A DNA stretch of 27,468 nucleotides, from positions 1-27,468 of the forward strand of contig JAEWLI010000139.1 in NCBI GenBank assembly GCA_023393375.1, written 5' to 3'. The notes under the pieces were generated by a model. It did no database searches. It was given only the letters and a program-made list of their open reading frames with translations, and was not told where the DNA came from. Both the position numbers and the translations under genes were made by a program. Origin of the DNA: Bacteroidota bacterium (GTDB taxonomy: Bacteria > Bacteroidota > Bacteroidia > Cytophagales > Cyclobacteriaceae). Positions 7,552 to 16,239 of this stretch are shown here, piece by piece (the first letter of the stretch is position 1; each line of letters opens with the position of its first letter).

Positions 7552-8196
7552 ATGAAGGAGGATATTGCCGGCCTAAGGACTGATTATAAAAATAAGCAAC
7601 TAAGTAAGAAGGATGTAAATGCAGATCCAATTCTGCAATTTAAAATATGGCTGGATGAGGCAATCGAATCCAAGATGCCGGATCCCACTGCTTTTATTTT
7701 ATCAACCGCTACTCCAAAAGGCATCCCAAGTTCACGGGTTGTACTATTAAAGGGTGTTGAATCAGGATTATTTACATTTTATACCAATTACAACAGCAAC
7801 AAAGGACGACAACTAATTGATAATCCACATGCTGCCATTACTTTTTTCTGGCCACAACTGGAACGGCAGGTAAACATCATAGGCGATGTGTCAAAAACTG
7901 AGGCCAATACTTCTGATAATTATTTTCAAAGCAGGCCCCGGAAAAGTCAGCTGGGGGCGTGGGCTTCTGATCAAAGTCAGGAGATTCCCAACAGAACACA
8001 CTTGAAGCAAAAATTTCTATCATATGCTTTAAAATATGTGGGGAAAAAAGTTGACCGACCTCCTCATTGGGGTGGTTTTGCGATTAAGCCCACTCGTATA
8101 GAATTCTGGCAAGGCAGGCCAAGTAGATTGCACGACCGGATAGTTTTTCTATTACAACCCGATGGAAACTGGCAGATCAAGCGGCTGTCGCCATGA
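7552..8196 (+). CDS. pdxH: Pyridoxamine 5'-phosphate oxidase
   Basis: A 214-residue FMN enzyme that oxidises pyridoxamine/pyridoxine 5'-phosphate to pyridoxal 5'-phosphate, the last step of vitamin B6 salvage and of the DXP-dependent route. Visible signatures: SRVVLLKG and FYTNYNSNKGRQL (FMN binding), LERQVNIIGDV, YFQSRPRKSQLGAWASDQSQ, and the C-terminal WGGFAIKPTRIEFWQGRPSR with LHDR, which forms the PLP site. Length matches the family (about 210-220). The stop codon overlaps the start of the next gene by 4 bases (ATGA), so the two are translationally coupled. Confidence 0.96.
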   Translation: MKEDIAGLRTDYKNKQLSKKDVNADPILQFKIWLDEAIESKMPDPTAFILSTATPKGIPSSRVVLLKGVESGLFTFYTNYNSNKGRQLIDNPHAAITFFWPQLERQVNIIGDVSKTEANTSDNYFQSRPRKSQLGAWASDQSQEIPNRTHLKQKFLSYALKYVGKKVDRPPHWGGFAIKPTRIEFWQGRPSRLHDRIVFLLQPDGNWQIKRLSP

Positions 8197-9467
8197 AAAA
8201 GGAAAAAAACCTCTACATCACCCGTTATGCTTATCCTCCGGTGATTTCAGAAGAAGTTCAGCCAAAAAATCCTGGTATCATCGTCACCATACCCGCTTTT
8301 CACGAACCTGATTTGTTGCACTCGCTTCAGTCATTAGCTGATTGTGAATTGCCCAAATGTGATGTGATGGTAATTGTATTGATCAATCAACCTGAAAATT
8401 GCGGGGGTGTGTCAAATGAAATAAACCGCAAGAGTTATGAAAAAGCTGTGGCTTGGTCATCAGGAATTAATTCATCGAGACTGTACTTTAAAATTCTTTG
8501 GCTGAAAGACCTTCCTGCAAAAGATGCAGGAGTGGGATTGGCCAGAAAAATTGCCATGGATGAAGCCGTCAGGCAATTTGAAAAATTAAGATCTGTTAAT
8601 CCCAGTATTCATGAAGATGGTATCATTGTAGGATATGACGCAGATTGTACATGTGATAACAACTACCTACTTGAAATAGAAAGATACTTTACTAACAAAC
8701 ACATACCGGCGGCAAACATATATTACGAACATCCATTGGAAGGAGTTTTGAAACCCGTTTATTACGAAGCTATCCTTCAGTATGAATTGTATTTGCGGTA
8801 CCATGTCCATGCTTTGCGATATACCGGTTTTCCCTATGCCTTCCAAACGGTAGGTTCCTGCATGGCAGTGAGATCATCAGTTTATCAAAAACAAGGAGGG
8901 ATGAACAAACGTAAAGCCGGGGAGGATTTTTATTTTTTGCAGAAGCTTTTTCCATTAAAAGGGTTTGGAGAGATTACGCGAACTTGTGTAAAGCCCTCAC
9001 CGAGGATATCAGACAGAGTGCCTTTTGGTACAGGCAAGGCTATGGGAGTATTGTTGGAAAATGAAAGCCCAAAATTACTGGTTTATGATCCCCGAAGCTA
9101 TCGGGATTTACGGGAATTTATAAATAACTGGCAGGAATATTACCACACTACCCATTACAAAATGCTAATTCAGAAATTGCCGGAAAGTATTAAAACATAC
9201 CTGCAAAAGAACGACTTTGAAAAGGTGCTTGAAGAAATGAAATCCTCCTCACCACAAATTGAGACGTTTTATAAAAAGTTTTTTCACTGGATGAACGGGT
9301 TCAGGATATTTAAATATATGAATGATATCCGGGATCATTTTTATCCTTCTATTGAAGTGGAAAAAGCTGCTGAATGGCTATTAAAAGAACAATATAATTG
9401 GTCAGGAAAAACTGATACGAAGTCGTTATTGCTGGAACTAAGGAAAATTGATAAAGGATTAATTTGA
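8193..9467 (+). CDS. Family 2-like glycosyltransferase
   Basis: A 424-residue protein with a GT-A fold start: GIIVTIPAFHEPDLLHSLQSL near residues 28-48, then a DxD-type metal/nucleotide-sugar motif at 149-151 (YDADC), and the acceptor-side acidic pair GED (Glu244-Asp245) in the region AVRSSVYQKQGGMNKRKAGE that resembles family 2 enzymes. There are no membrane helices, so it is cytoplasmic. The donor and acceptor sugars cannot be told. It starts inside the pdxH stop codon (ATGA overlap) and its end overlaps the convergent patatin gene by 9 bases. Coupling to pdxH has no obvious biochemical reason. Confidence 0.8.
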   Translation: MKKEKNLYITRYAYPPVISEEVQPKNPGIIVTIPAFHEPDLLHSLQSLADCELPKCDVMVIVLINQPENCGGVSNEINRKSYEKAVAWSSGINSSRLYFKILWLKDLPAKDAGVGLARKIAMDEAVRQFEKLRSVNPSIHEDGIIVGYDADCTCDNNYLLEIERYFTNKHIPAANIYYEHPLEGVLKPVYYEAILQYELYLRYHVHALRYTGFPYAFQTVGSCMAVRSSVYQKQGGMNKRKAGEDFYFLQKLFPLKGFGEITRTCVKPSPRISDRVPFGTGKAMGVLLENESPKLLVYDPRSYRDLREFINNWQEYYHTTHYKMLIQKLPESIKTYLQKNDFEKVLEEMKSSSPQIETFYKKFFHWMNGFRIFKYMNDIRDHFYPSIEVEKAAEWLLKEQYNWSGKTDTKSLLLELRKIDKGLI

Positions 9468-10376
9468 TTTTGCATTCAGGATAACTTCCGATTCAAAATA
9501 TTTTTGGTTGGCTGAGGAAAAAGCTTTCCTGCCTTCGTCAATCAGTTCTTTAGCCTTATAGAATTCGAATGTACTACAGGTTTCCCGGGAGATCTCCACT
9601 AAAATATCTGGTTCATACTTTTGAATAGTAAGATTAGCCAGTTGATCCTGCATCAAATCAAGTGATCGGTTCAGAATATCAAAAAAACCCATCTTCTTTA
9701 CCTCTACATTCTCACTTTTTGGAAACATAGCTGAAAGTTTTTTCCTGAAAAGGTCTATTTTCTCACGGTAAGCCATTTCTTTCTTTACCTCAGTTTCAGT
9801 CAAAGGGGCCGGGCATTTTGGTAATGGGAAAGAGCCATTTACATTGACCACTACCAGTAAATCTCCCTCAGTACGTTTGATTTTGTCCACTGGTACGGGG
9901 TTCAAAACCGCACCATCTATTAATATCCTGTTATCCCTTGCTACGGGTTTCAACACAGTAGGAATAGCAGATGATGCCCTTAATGCCTGATAAAGCGAGC
10001 CACTATCAAATACTACTTCGCATTGATTAAGTGCATCTGTAGCCACTGCACAAAAAGGAACGGACAAATCTTCAATGTTGCAGTCGCAGATCATTTCTTC
10101 CATCACCCTGAATACTTTTTCGCCCCTGATAAACCCTTGGGCATTAAATGTAAAATCAAGAAGCTTGAATACATCAATTTTATCCAGCTGACAGATCCAG
10201 TTTTTATAAATGTCGAGTTTACCAGCAGCATAAAATCCTCCCACGATAGCTCCGATAGAACATCCTGAGATAGAAGATATTTCAAAACCCTGATTATTTA
10301 ATTCTTCTATGACTCCAATGTGGGCCAAACCCCGGGCACCGCCACTGGATAAAACCAATGCTACTTTTTGTTTCAT
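9459..10376 (-). CDS. Patatin-like phospholipase (RssA/YlbK-like)
   Basis: A 305-residue serine hydrolase with a Ser-Asp dyad: oxyanion loop SGGARG at 11-16, nucleophile Ser40 in GCSIG, and Asp154 in DGA. Expected to be a lipid acyl hydrolase near the cytoplasmic membrane; there is no signal peptide or helix. The conserved block DALNQCEVVFDSGSLYQALR (about 114-133) with ASSAIPTVLKPV fits the short bacterial RssA subgroup. It follows queE on the same strand after about 56 bases that contain a 12-bp palindrome (10403-10414), so it may have its own promoter or be the last gene of the lepA operon. Its 3' end overlaps the glycosyltransferase gene by 9 bases. Confidence 0.9.
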   Translation of the reverse strand: MKQKVALVLSSGGARGLAHIGVIEELNNQGFEISSISGCSIGAIVGGFYAAGKLDIYKNWICQLDKIDVFKLLDFTFNAQGFIRGEKVFRVMEEMICDCNIEDLSVPFCAVATDALNQCEVVFDSGSLYQALRASSAIPTVLKPVARDNRILIDGAVLNPVPVDKIKRTEGDLLVVVNVNGSFPLPKCPAPLTETEVKKEMAYREKIDLFRKKLSAMFPKSENVEVKKMGFFDILNRSLDLMQDQLANLTIQKYEPDILVEISRETCSTFEFYKAKELIDEGRKAFSSANQKYFESEVILNAKSN

Positions 10377-10432
10377 ACATTTAGAAATGATTGTAAAATT
10401 AACGGATTAATCCGGAAGTAAGTACCCGGAGA

Positions 10433-11053
10433 TTATGGTATCTCCAGGTATTTATGCACCTGCAAGGAAATCCGCCATTTCGGATGGTTTTTTACATAGT
10501 CAATCATCATCGGCAACATTTCTTTTGCCCTGCTCCACTCTGGTTGAAGGTAGAGGTGGCATTGTGGATTGACCTGTTGGGCATAACTTTCGGCCCATTC
10601 CATATCGCTTTTGTTAAAAATTATTACTTTCAACTCGTGCGCAACAGGCAGGATTTCTGGCAATGGAGATTTGAATTTCTTTGGAGAAAGGCATATCCAA
10701 TCCCACATACCGGTTAAAGGATGAGAACCTGAAGTTTCAATATGTGTCAAAAAGCCGTTTTCATGAAGCGTTTTGGTAATAAACTCAAGTGGATAGATGA
10801 GGGGCTCACCTCCGGTGATCACAGCAATTCGTGCAGGATGTTTTTTTGCTTCTGCTACAATTTTGTCTACTGCTAAAATAGGATGCAGGTTTTCATCCCA
10901 AGATTCTTTTACATCACACCAGTGGCATCCCACATCGCAGCCGGCCAACCTGATAAAATAGGCGGCTTTTCCCTGATGAAATCCTTCTCCCTGTAGGGTA
11001 TAGAATGCTTCCATCAATGGCAATGAGGTTCCGTCAGTAATTTGTTGGTTCAA
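10433..11053 (-). CDS. queE: 7-carboxy-7-deazaguanine synthase (radical SAM)
   Basis: QueE makes 7-carboxy-7-deazaguanine from 6-carboxytetrahydropterin in queuosine/preQ0 biosynthesis. The protein shows FYTLQGEGFHQGKAAYFIRL followed by the cluster-binding cysteines Cys39-x3-Cys43-x2-Cys46 (GCDVGCHWCD), then VITGGEPL and the end WRISLQVHKYLEIP. The frame is open upstream to 11158 inside folD. I chose TTG at 11053, two bases after the folD stop, which gives 206 residues, the usual size; ATG at 11014 would give 193 and remove residues that are usually present before the PLMEAFY block. No other queuosine gene is in the window. Confidence 0.92.
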   Translation of the reverse strand: MNQQITDGTSLPLMEAFYTLQGEGFHQGKAAYFIRLAGCDVGCHWCDVKESWDENLHPILAVDKIVAEAKKHPARIAVITGGEPLIYPLEFITKTLHENGFLTHIETSGSHPLTGMWDWICLSPKKFKSPLPEILPVAHELKVIIFNKSDMEWAESYAQQVNPQCHLYLQPEWSRAKEMLPMMIDYVKNHPKWRISLQVHKYLEIP

Positions 11054-11055
11054 AA

Positions 11056-11937
11056 TCAGGAATAAATGGTTTTTTGAGCAGCAAGTAAAGTATTGTACAA
11101 TAATGAGGCACGTGTCAAAGGACCTACACCACCGGGAACTGGTGTAATATAGCTGCACTTTTCAGCAACTTCACTAAATTCCACATCACCTTTTAAAGCA
11201 AAACCAGATTTTCTGGTTTGATCAACCACGCGCGTGGTGCCCACATCAATCACTACCGCACCTTCTTTTACCATATCTTTTTTTACAAAACCGGGCATTC
11301 CGAGTGCAGAAATTAAAATATCTGCCCGGCGAGTATGGCTGGGAATATCGACAGTAGATCGGTGGCAAACCGTAACGGTGCAGTCGCCAGGATAACCCCG
11401 CCGCGACATCAGAATACTCATGGGAGAACCCACAATATCACTTCTGCCAAGTACCACACAATGTTTGCCTTTGGTTTCAATCTGATATTTTTGTAACAGC
11501 ATCAGGATGCCATTTGGGGTTGCAGGGATCAAGGCAGGTAAATTTTTGGCCATCCTCCCTATATTTATTGGATGAAACCCATCAACATCTTTGGCAGGAT
11601 CAATTGCAGCAATGACATTCGCTACTGTAATATGAACAGGCAATGGCAACTGAACAATAAATCCGTCAATGTCCGGGTTGTTGTTTAATTCATGAATGAC
11701 GGTGATCAATTGTGTTTCGGTGATGTCTGATTGATAGCGTAACAAGGTAGATTTAAATCCCACACTTTCACAATCCTTCACTTTATGATTCACATATGTC
11801 TGGCTGGCTGGATCTTCACCCACTAAAATAGCTGCCAGGTGGGGGATTTTGCCTCCTTCATTCTTGAATATTTCAACTTTTTCTGATATTTCCTGCCTTA
11901 TTTCGGCAGCTACTTTGTTGCCATCTAATATCTGCAT
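11056..11937 (-). CDS. folD: Bifunctional methylenetetrahydrofolate dehydrogenase/cyclohydrolase
   Basis: FolD interconverts 5,10-methylene- and 10-formyl-tetrahydrofolate using NADP. At 293 residues it has normal length. Visible: the active-site region SQTYVNHK with Tyr48 and Lys52, IDGFIVQLPLP, KDVDGFHP, the nucleotide-binding VVLGRSDIVGSPMSILM, and the C-terminal PVPGGVGPLTRASLL. It starts 13 bases after lepA and is followed by queE with only two bases between, so lepA-folD-queE form one minus-strand operon. Confidence 0.97.
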   Translation of the reverse strand: MQILDGNKVAAEIRQEISEKVEIFKNEGGKIPHLAAILVGEDPASQTYVNHKVKDCESVGFKSTLLRYQSDITETQLITVIHELNNNPDIDGFIVQLPLPVHITVANVIAAIDPAKDVDGFHPINIGRMAKNLPALIPATPNGILMLLQKYQIETKGKHCVVLGRSDIVGSPMSILMSRRGYPGDCTVTVCHRSTVDIPSHTRRADILISALGMPGFVKKDMVKEGAVVIDVGTTRVVDQTRKSGFALKGDVEFSEVAEKCSYITPVPGGVGPLTRASLLYNTLLAAQKTIYS

Positions 11938-11950
11938 ATTCTTGTTTTTG

Positions 11951-13735
11951 CTATTCCAGTTTTAGTACAGCCATAAATGCTTCTTGTGGAATTTCTACAT
12001 TTCCCACCTGGCGCATCCGTTTTTTACCTTTCTTTTGTTTTTCCAGCAGTTTTCGTTTACGGGAAATGTCTCCACCATAACATTTTGCCAATACATTTTT
12101 ACGAAGTGCTTTTACGGTTTCCCTGGCAATTACTTTTGTACCTATAGCAGCTTGTATAGCTATTTCGAACTGTTGCCGTGGAATTAACTCTCGCAACTTT
12201 TCGCAAAGCCGTCTTCCCCATTCATAAGCTTTGTCGCGATGGACAATTGCGGATAGTGCATCTACTTTATCTCCATTCAGCATGATATCGAGCTTCACCA
12301 TGTTTGACTGGCGGTAACCGATCAGTTCATAGTCAAGGGAAGCATATCCTCTGGAGATGGTTTTTAGTTTGTCAAAAAAGTCAAATACTATCTCAGCCAA
12401 CGGTAGTTCAAAAGTAAGTTCTACCCGATCGGTGGTAAGGTATACCTGATTTTTAATGGCTCCGCGCTTTTCCATACATAAAGCAATTACATTTCCCAGG
12501 AAGTCAGCTTTTGTAATGATCTGAGCTTTGATAAATGGCTCTTCCACATGTGAAATGGAACCCGGATCAGGCATTTCAGAAGGAGCACTTACTTTTAAGA
12601 TGGTATTATCCTTCTTTATAGCATGAAACTGAACAGATGGGACAGTAGTGATTACTGTCATGTCAAATTCACGCTCCAGCCTTTCCTGTACAATCTCCAT
12701 ATGGAGCATTCCGAGGAAGCCACATCTGAAGCCAAAACCTAATGCAGCTGAAGTTTCAGGTTCCCACACCAGAGAAGCATCATTCAACTGCAGCTTTTCC
12801 ATAGAATTCCGCAACTCCTCGAACTCAGAGGTTTCTACAGGATAAATACCTGCAAATACCATCGGTTTTACATTTTCAAAACCCTTTACCGCAGGGGCAG
12901 GATGATTTACCTGTGTGATGGTATCACCTACTTTTACCTCTCTTGCTACTTTAATGCCCGAGATGAGATAACCCACATTTCCAGCACTGATGGATTCCTT
13001 TGGGTCTTGTTTTAGCTTGAGAATTCCTATTTCCTCCGCATCATATATGCGGCCAGTATTTACAAATTTTACTTTGTCGCCTTTTTTTATAGTGCCATTA
13101 AATACACGGAATATTACTTCCACTCCCCGATATGAATTATAAACGGAATCGAAAATCATCGCTTGCAAAGGCGCATCCGGATCGCCTTTGGGGTGAGGCA
13201 CCACCTCTACTATTTTATCAAGTATTTCCTTTATCCCCAATCCTTCTTTTGCACTGGCTGACAGGATGTGTTCCCTTTCAATACCCAATAGGTCCACAAT
13301 TTCATCTTTCACTTCCTCAATCCGTGCTCCGGGAAGATCAATTTTATTTAGGACAGGAATTATTTCCAGCTCGTGTTCCATCGCCAGATACAAGTTGGAG
13401 ATGGTTTGTGCTTCAATACCCTGGGAGGCATCTACAATCAACAAGGCTCCTTCGCATGCTGCTATTGAACGTGACACTTCATAGGAGAAATCCACATGGC
13501 CGGGTGTGTCAATCAGGTTTAAAACATACTCCTCCCCTTGATACTTATACAGCATTTGAATGGCATGACTTTTTATGGTAATGCCTCTTTCACGTTCCAA
13601 ATCCATGCTGTCAAGCAATTGGGCCATCATTTCCCGGTCTGAAACAGTTCCGGTAGTTTCCAATAACCGATCAGCAAGGGTACTTTTCCCGTGATCTATG
13701 TGCGCGATGATACAGAAATTTCTATAATTCTTCAT
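11951..13735 (-). CDS. lepA: Translation elongation factor 4 (LepA), back-translocating GTPase
   Basis: The 594-residue protein has the complete LepA architecture and an intact GTPase centre: G1 AHIDHGKST (11-19), G2 region ERERGITI, G3 DTPGHVD (76-82, with the catalytic His80), G4 NKID (130-133). The C-terminus has the LepA-specific domain, ending with CYGGDISRKRKLLEKQKKGK and then KRMRQVGNVEIPQEAF. It acts on ribosomes stalled or mis-translocated. It is the first gene of the lepA-folD-queE operon and has a good promoter directly upstream with an unusually short leader. It contrasts with the divergent EF-G paralogue, whose GTPase centre is degenerate. Confidence 0.98.
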   Translation of the reverse strand: MKNYRNFCIIAHIDHGKSTLADRLLETTGTVSDREMMAQLLDSMDLERERGITIKSHAIQMLYKYQGEEYVLNLIDTPGHVDFSYEVSRSIAACEGALLIVDASQGIEAQTISNLYLAMEHELEIIPVLNKIDLPGARIEEVKDEIVDLLGIEREHILSASAKEGLGIKEILDKIVEVVPHPKGDPDAPLQAMIFDSVYNSYRGVEVIFRVFNGTIKKGDKVKFVNTGRIYDAEEIGILKLKQDPKESISAGNVGYLISGIKVAREVKVGDTITQVNHPAPAVKGFENVKPMVFAGIYPVETSEFEELRNSMEKLQLNDASLVWEPETSAALGFGFRCGFLGMLHMEIVQERLEREFDMTVITTVPSVQFHAIKKDNTILKVSAPSEMPDPGSISHVEEPFIKAQIITKADFLGNVIALCMEKRGAIKNQVYLTTDRVELTFELPLAEIVFDFFDKLKTISRGYASLDYELIGYRQSNMVKLDIMLNGDKVDALSAIVHRDKAYEWGRRLCEKLRELIPRQQFEIAIQAAIGTKVIARETVKALRKNVLAKCYGGDISRKRKLLEKQKKGKKRMRQVGNVEIPQEAFMAVLKLE

Positions 13736-13750
13736 TTTTTAAAAAGAATT

Positions 13751-13782
13751 GCAAAATTAGTCAATAAGAACTATTTATTTAA
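13751..13782 (-). promoter_or_regulatory. Promoter of lepA (TTTA-N20-TAATTTTG)
   Basis: Minus-strand -7 box TAATTTTG (13751-13758) is an exact consensus match, with TTTA (13779-13782) 20 bases upstream, one mismatch from TTTG. The start of transcription would be only about 10 bases before the lepA ATG, so the leader is very short. Confidence 0.55.
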
Positions 13783-13947
13783 ACCTCCCCGTAAGATTGT
13801 TATCAATAACCCCTAATTGATATAATTAACAAAACCACCAAAATGATTTCAAACAGTCGATATTTATTAATTTGAAAATTTCTAATCATTTTCTACAGTG
13901 TATTTTATATTTTTCTTATTCTAAGCCATATAAATCATTGGTATTTT

Positions 13948-13979
13948 TTTGTACTCTTCGGTAAAATTTATTATTTATG
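13948..13979 (+). promoter_or_regulatory. Promoter of the EF-G2 gene (TTTG-N20-TATTTATG)
   Basis: TTTG at 13948-13951, 20-base spacer, then TATTTATG at 13972-13979 (7 of 8 to TAnnTTTG-type, one mismatch). The start would fall at about 13985, inside the short inverted repeat at 13983-13999. Confidence 0.5.
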
Positions 13980-13982
13980 TTA

Positions 13983-13999
13983 CACGAAAGCATTTCGTG
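13983..13999 (+). promoter_or_regulatory. Short perfect inverted repeat at the predicted start of the EF-G2 transcript
   Basis: CACGAAA, GCA, TTTCGTG: 7-bp arms, 3-base loop. It overlaps the expected transcription start, so it is either an operator half-overlapping the start or a 5'-terminal mRNA hairpin. It lies 33 bases before the ATG and would not hide the ribosome site. Confidence 0.4.
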
Positions 14000-14031
14000 A
14001 ATTTATTTTTAATCCTAAATCTTGACTATCT

Positions 14032-16158
14032 ATGAAAGTATACGATGACAAACACGTAAAGAATATAGTGTTGCTGGGCAGCGCTAAATCTGGTAAGACT
14101 ACTTTAGCGGAAACCATGTTATTCGAAGCAGGATTAATTAACAGAAGGGGTACTGTAGAAGATAAAAATACCGTATCTGACTTTTATGAAGTGGAGCATG
14201 AACGTGGAAATTCGGTATATGCTACCATCCTGCATACTGAATGGAGAGATTATAAGATTAATATTATTGATACGCCCGGGCTGGATGATTTTGTGGGAGA
14301 GGTGATAGCGGCTACCAGGGTAGCTGATACCGGGCTGATGTTGATCAATGCCCAATATGGGGTAGAAGTACAAACAGAATTAATTTGGAAATCAATAGAA
14401 CGGTTTAATAAACCTATCATCTTTGCCCTCAATCAATTGGATCATCCAAAATCAAACTTTGACACGAGTTTGGAATCCATTAAAAACAGATTTGGCTCAG
14501 CTGCTGTATTGATGCAATACCCCTTAAACCAGGGAGATGGTTTCGATTCCATCATCGACTTGCTGAAGATGACCATGTATCAGTTTCCCAAAGAAGGTGG
14601 AAAACCGAAAAAAATGCCTATTCCTGATAGTGAAAAAGATCGGGCAACAGAACTTCACAATGAGCTGGTAGAAAAAGCGGCTGAAAATGATGAAAGTCTG
14701 ATGGAATTGTATTTTGAGAAAGGTTCCCTGAATGAAGATGAAATGAGGAAAGGGATAAAAATTGGTATGATGAACCGTGATTTGTATCCGATATTCTGTC
14801 TTTCATCGAAAAATAATATGGGTAGTGGCAGATTGATGGGATTTATCGACAACGTGGCACCATCTGCAAGGGATATGCCGCCAGAAAAAACCGTTGATGG
14901 CAAAGATATTATTTGTGATCCATCCAAACCTCCGGTACTTTTTGTATTTAAGACACTTGTAGAACCTTACCTTGGGAAAATAAATTATTTCAAAGTTTGT
15001 TCTGGTGAAGTTAAATCAGGAATGGATCTGGTAAATCATCAATCAGGCTCTACTGAAAGAATGAATCAGTTGTTCATTATGAACGGCAAAAACAGAACCC
15101 AGGTAGAAAAATTGGTTGCCGGTGATATTGGGGCTACTTTGAAAATGAAAGATACTGATACGAATCAGACGCTGGGTGTAAAAGATGGCGATTCCGTGAA
15201 ACCAATCGAATTCCCACCTCACAGGATCAGAACAGCAGTAGCTCCCAAAAGTAAAAATGATGATGAAAAGATGGGTGAAGCTTTAAAAGACATCCAACAA
15301 GAAGATCAGACCATCAAGATGCATTATTCAAGGGAATTGCGGCAAATGATTCTTGAAGCCCAGGGTGAGTTGCATTTGGCTGTTACACAATGGAAGCTTG
15401 ATAAGATTTATAATATTAAAATAGACTATTTGAAACCAAGAATCCCTTATCGGGAAACAATTCAAAAAGCATCATCGGCATCTTACCGTCATAAAAAACA
15501 ATCAGGAGGTTCCGGTCAGTTCGGGGAAGTATTTCTTAAAATCGAGCCTTATTATGAAGGTATGCCCGAGCCTACGGAATTTTCAGTCAGAAACAAGGAG
15601 GTCGTAGAACTTGATTGGGGTGGCAAATTAGTGTTTTACAATTGTATTGTGGGAGGGGTAATTGATGCCAGGTTTATTCCCTCAATTCAAAAAGGTGTGA
15701 TGGAAAAAATGGAAGTAGGGCCTATTACAGGTTCTTATGTTCGTGATGTAAGGGTAATGGTGTATGATGGGAAGATGCACCCGGTTGATTCAAATGATAT
15801 TTCATTTAAAATTGCTGGTGCCCAAGCTTTCAAACAAGCTTTTGAGCAGGCGAATCCTAAAATACTGGAGCCAGTATACGACATGGAAGTGTTTGTTCCT
15901 GAAGATTTGATGGGAGAAGTAATGACGGATCTACAGGGTAGGAGATCAATCATAATGGGTATGGATTCAGAAAATGGTTATCAGGTAATAAAAGCTCGGA
16001 CTCCTTTGTCTGAATTGTATAAATATTCAACCACTTTGAAATCACTTACACAGGGTAAAGCAAGTTTCCTGAGCAAATTTGCTGAGTATGTTCCGGTACC
16101 ACCTGATATTCAACATAAGCTGGCTGATGAACATAAAAAGGAAGCAGCTGAAGTTTAG
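14032..16158 (+). CDS. EF-G2-type elongation factor G paralogue with degenerate GTPase motifs
   Basis: A 708-residue protein with the five-domain EF-G layout: G domain, domain 2 (about 300-400), domain 3, domain 4 with RHKKQSGGSGQFGEV (about 485-499) and domain 5 ending in the family's YSTTLKSLTQGKASF. The GTPase centre is altered: G1 is GSAKSGKTT (16-24) instead of GHVDAGKTT, switch I has RGNSV (58-62) instead of RGITI, G3 is DTPGLDD (80-86) so the catalytic His is Leu84, and G4 is NQLD (134-137) instead of NKxD. From the literature I recall that the similar Bacteroides EF-G2 supports translation without GTP hydrolysis and matters in carbon-limited gut growth; the same signature (INAQYGVEVQT, NQLD) is seen here. 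It has its own promoter and a strong terminator, and is not in a str operon. Confidence 0.9.
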   Translation: MKVYDDKHVKNIVLLGSAKSGKTTLAETMLFEAGLINRRGTVEDKNTVSDFYEVEHERGNSVYATILHTEWRDYKINIIDTPGLDDFVGEVIAATRVADTGLMLINAQYGVEVQTELIWKSIERFNKPIIFALNQLDHPKSNFDTSLESIKNRFGSAAVLMQYPLNQGDGFDSIIDLLKMTMYQFPKEGGKPKKMPIPDSEKDRATELHNELVEKAAENDESLMELYFEKGSLNEDEMRKGIKIGMMNRDLYPIFCLSSKNNMGSGRLMGFIDNVAPSARDMPPEKTVDGKDIICDPSKPPVLFVFKTLVEPYLGKINYFKVCSGEVKSGMDLVNHQSGSTERMNQLFIMNGKNRTQVEKLVAGDIGATLKMKDTDTNQTLGVKDGDSVKPIEFPPHRIRTAVAPKSKNDDEKMGEALKDIQQEDQTIKMHYSRELRQMILEAQGELHLAVTQWKLDKIYNIKIDYLKPRIPYRETIQKASSASYRHKKQSGGSGQFGEVFLKIEPYYEGMPEPTEFSVRNKEVVELDWGGKLVFYNCIVGGVIDARFIPSIQKGVMEKMEVGPITGSYVRDVRVMVYDGKMHPVDSNDISFKIAGAQAFKQAFEQANPKILEPVYDMEVFVPEDLMGEVMTDLQGRRSIIMGMDSENGYQVIKARTPLSELYKYSTTLKSLTQGKASFLSKFAEYVPVPPDIQHKLADEHKKEAAEV

Positions 16159-16184
16159 AGAAAGTAGTATAAACCCAAATACAT

Positions 16185-16214
16185 ACCCGCCGGAATCACA
16201 CGGCGGGTTTTTTT
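16185..16214 (+). terminator. Rho-independent terminator of the EF-G2 gene
   Basis: GC-rich 8-bp stem (ACCCGCCG/CGGCGGGT, 8-base loop) followed by a run of T, 27 bases after the stop codon. Confidence 0.9.
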
Positions 16215-16239
16215 ATGTCCAGAGTTTAACTGAATAAAG

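Noticed and set aside
8193..9467. Possible defence or polysaccharide locus around the glycosyltransferase and patatin
   Set aside because: The neighbours are housekeeping genes (pdxH, queE, folD, lepA), and the patatin is the plain RssA type without a CD-NTase or other sensor partner nearby.
10403..10414. Palindrome CGGATTAATCCG between queE and the patatin gene as a terminator
   Set aside because: The stem is too short, the loop too small and no proper T run follows; an operator is possible but unsupported.
12646..13581. Open frames on the plus strand within lepA
   Set aside because: LepA on the minus strand is complete and conserved; the others lack any family pattern.
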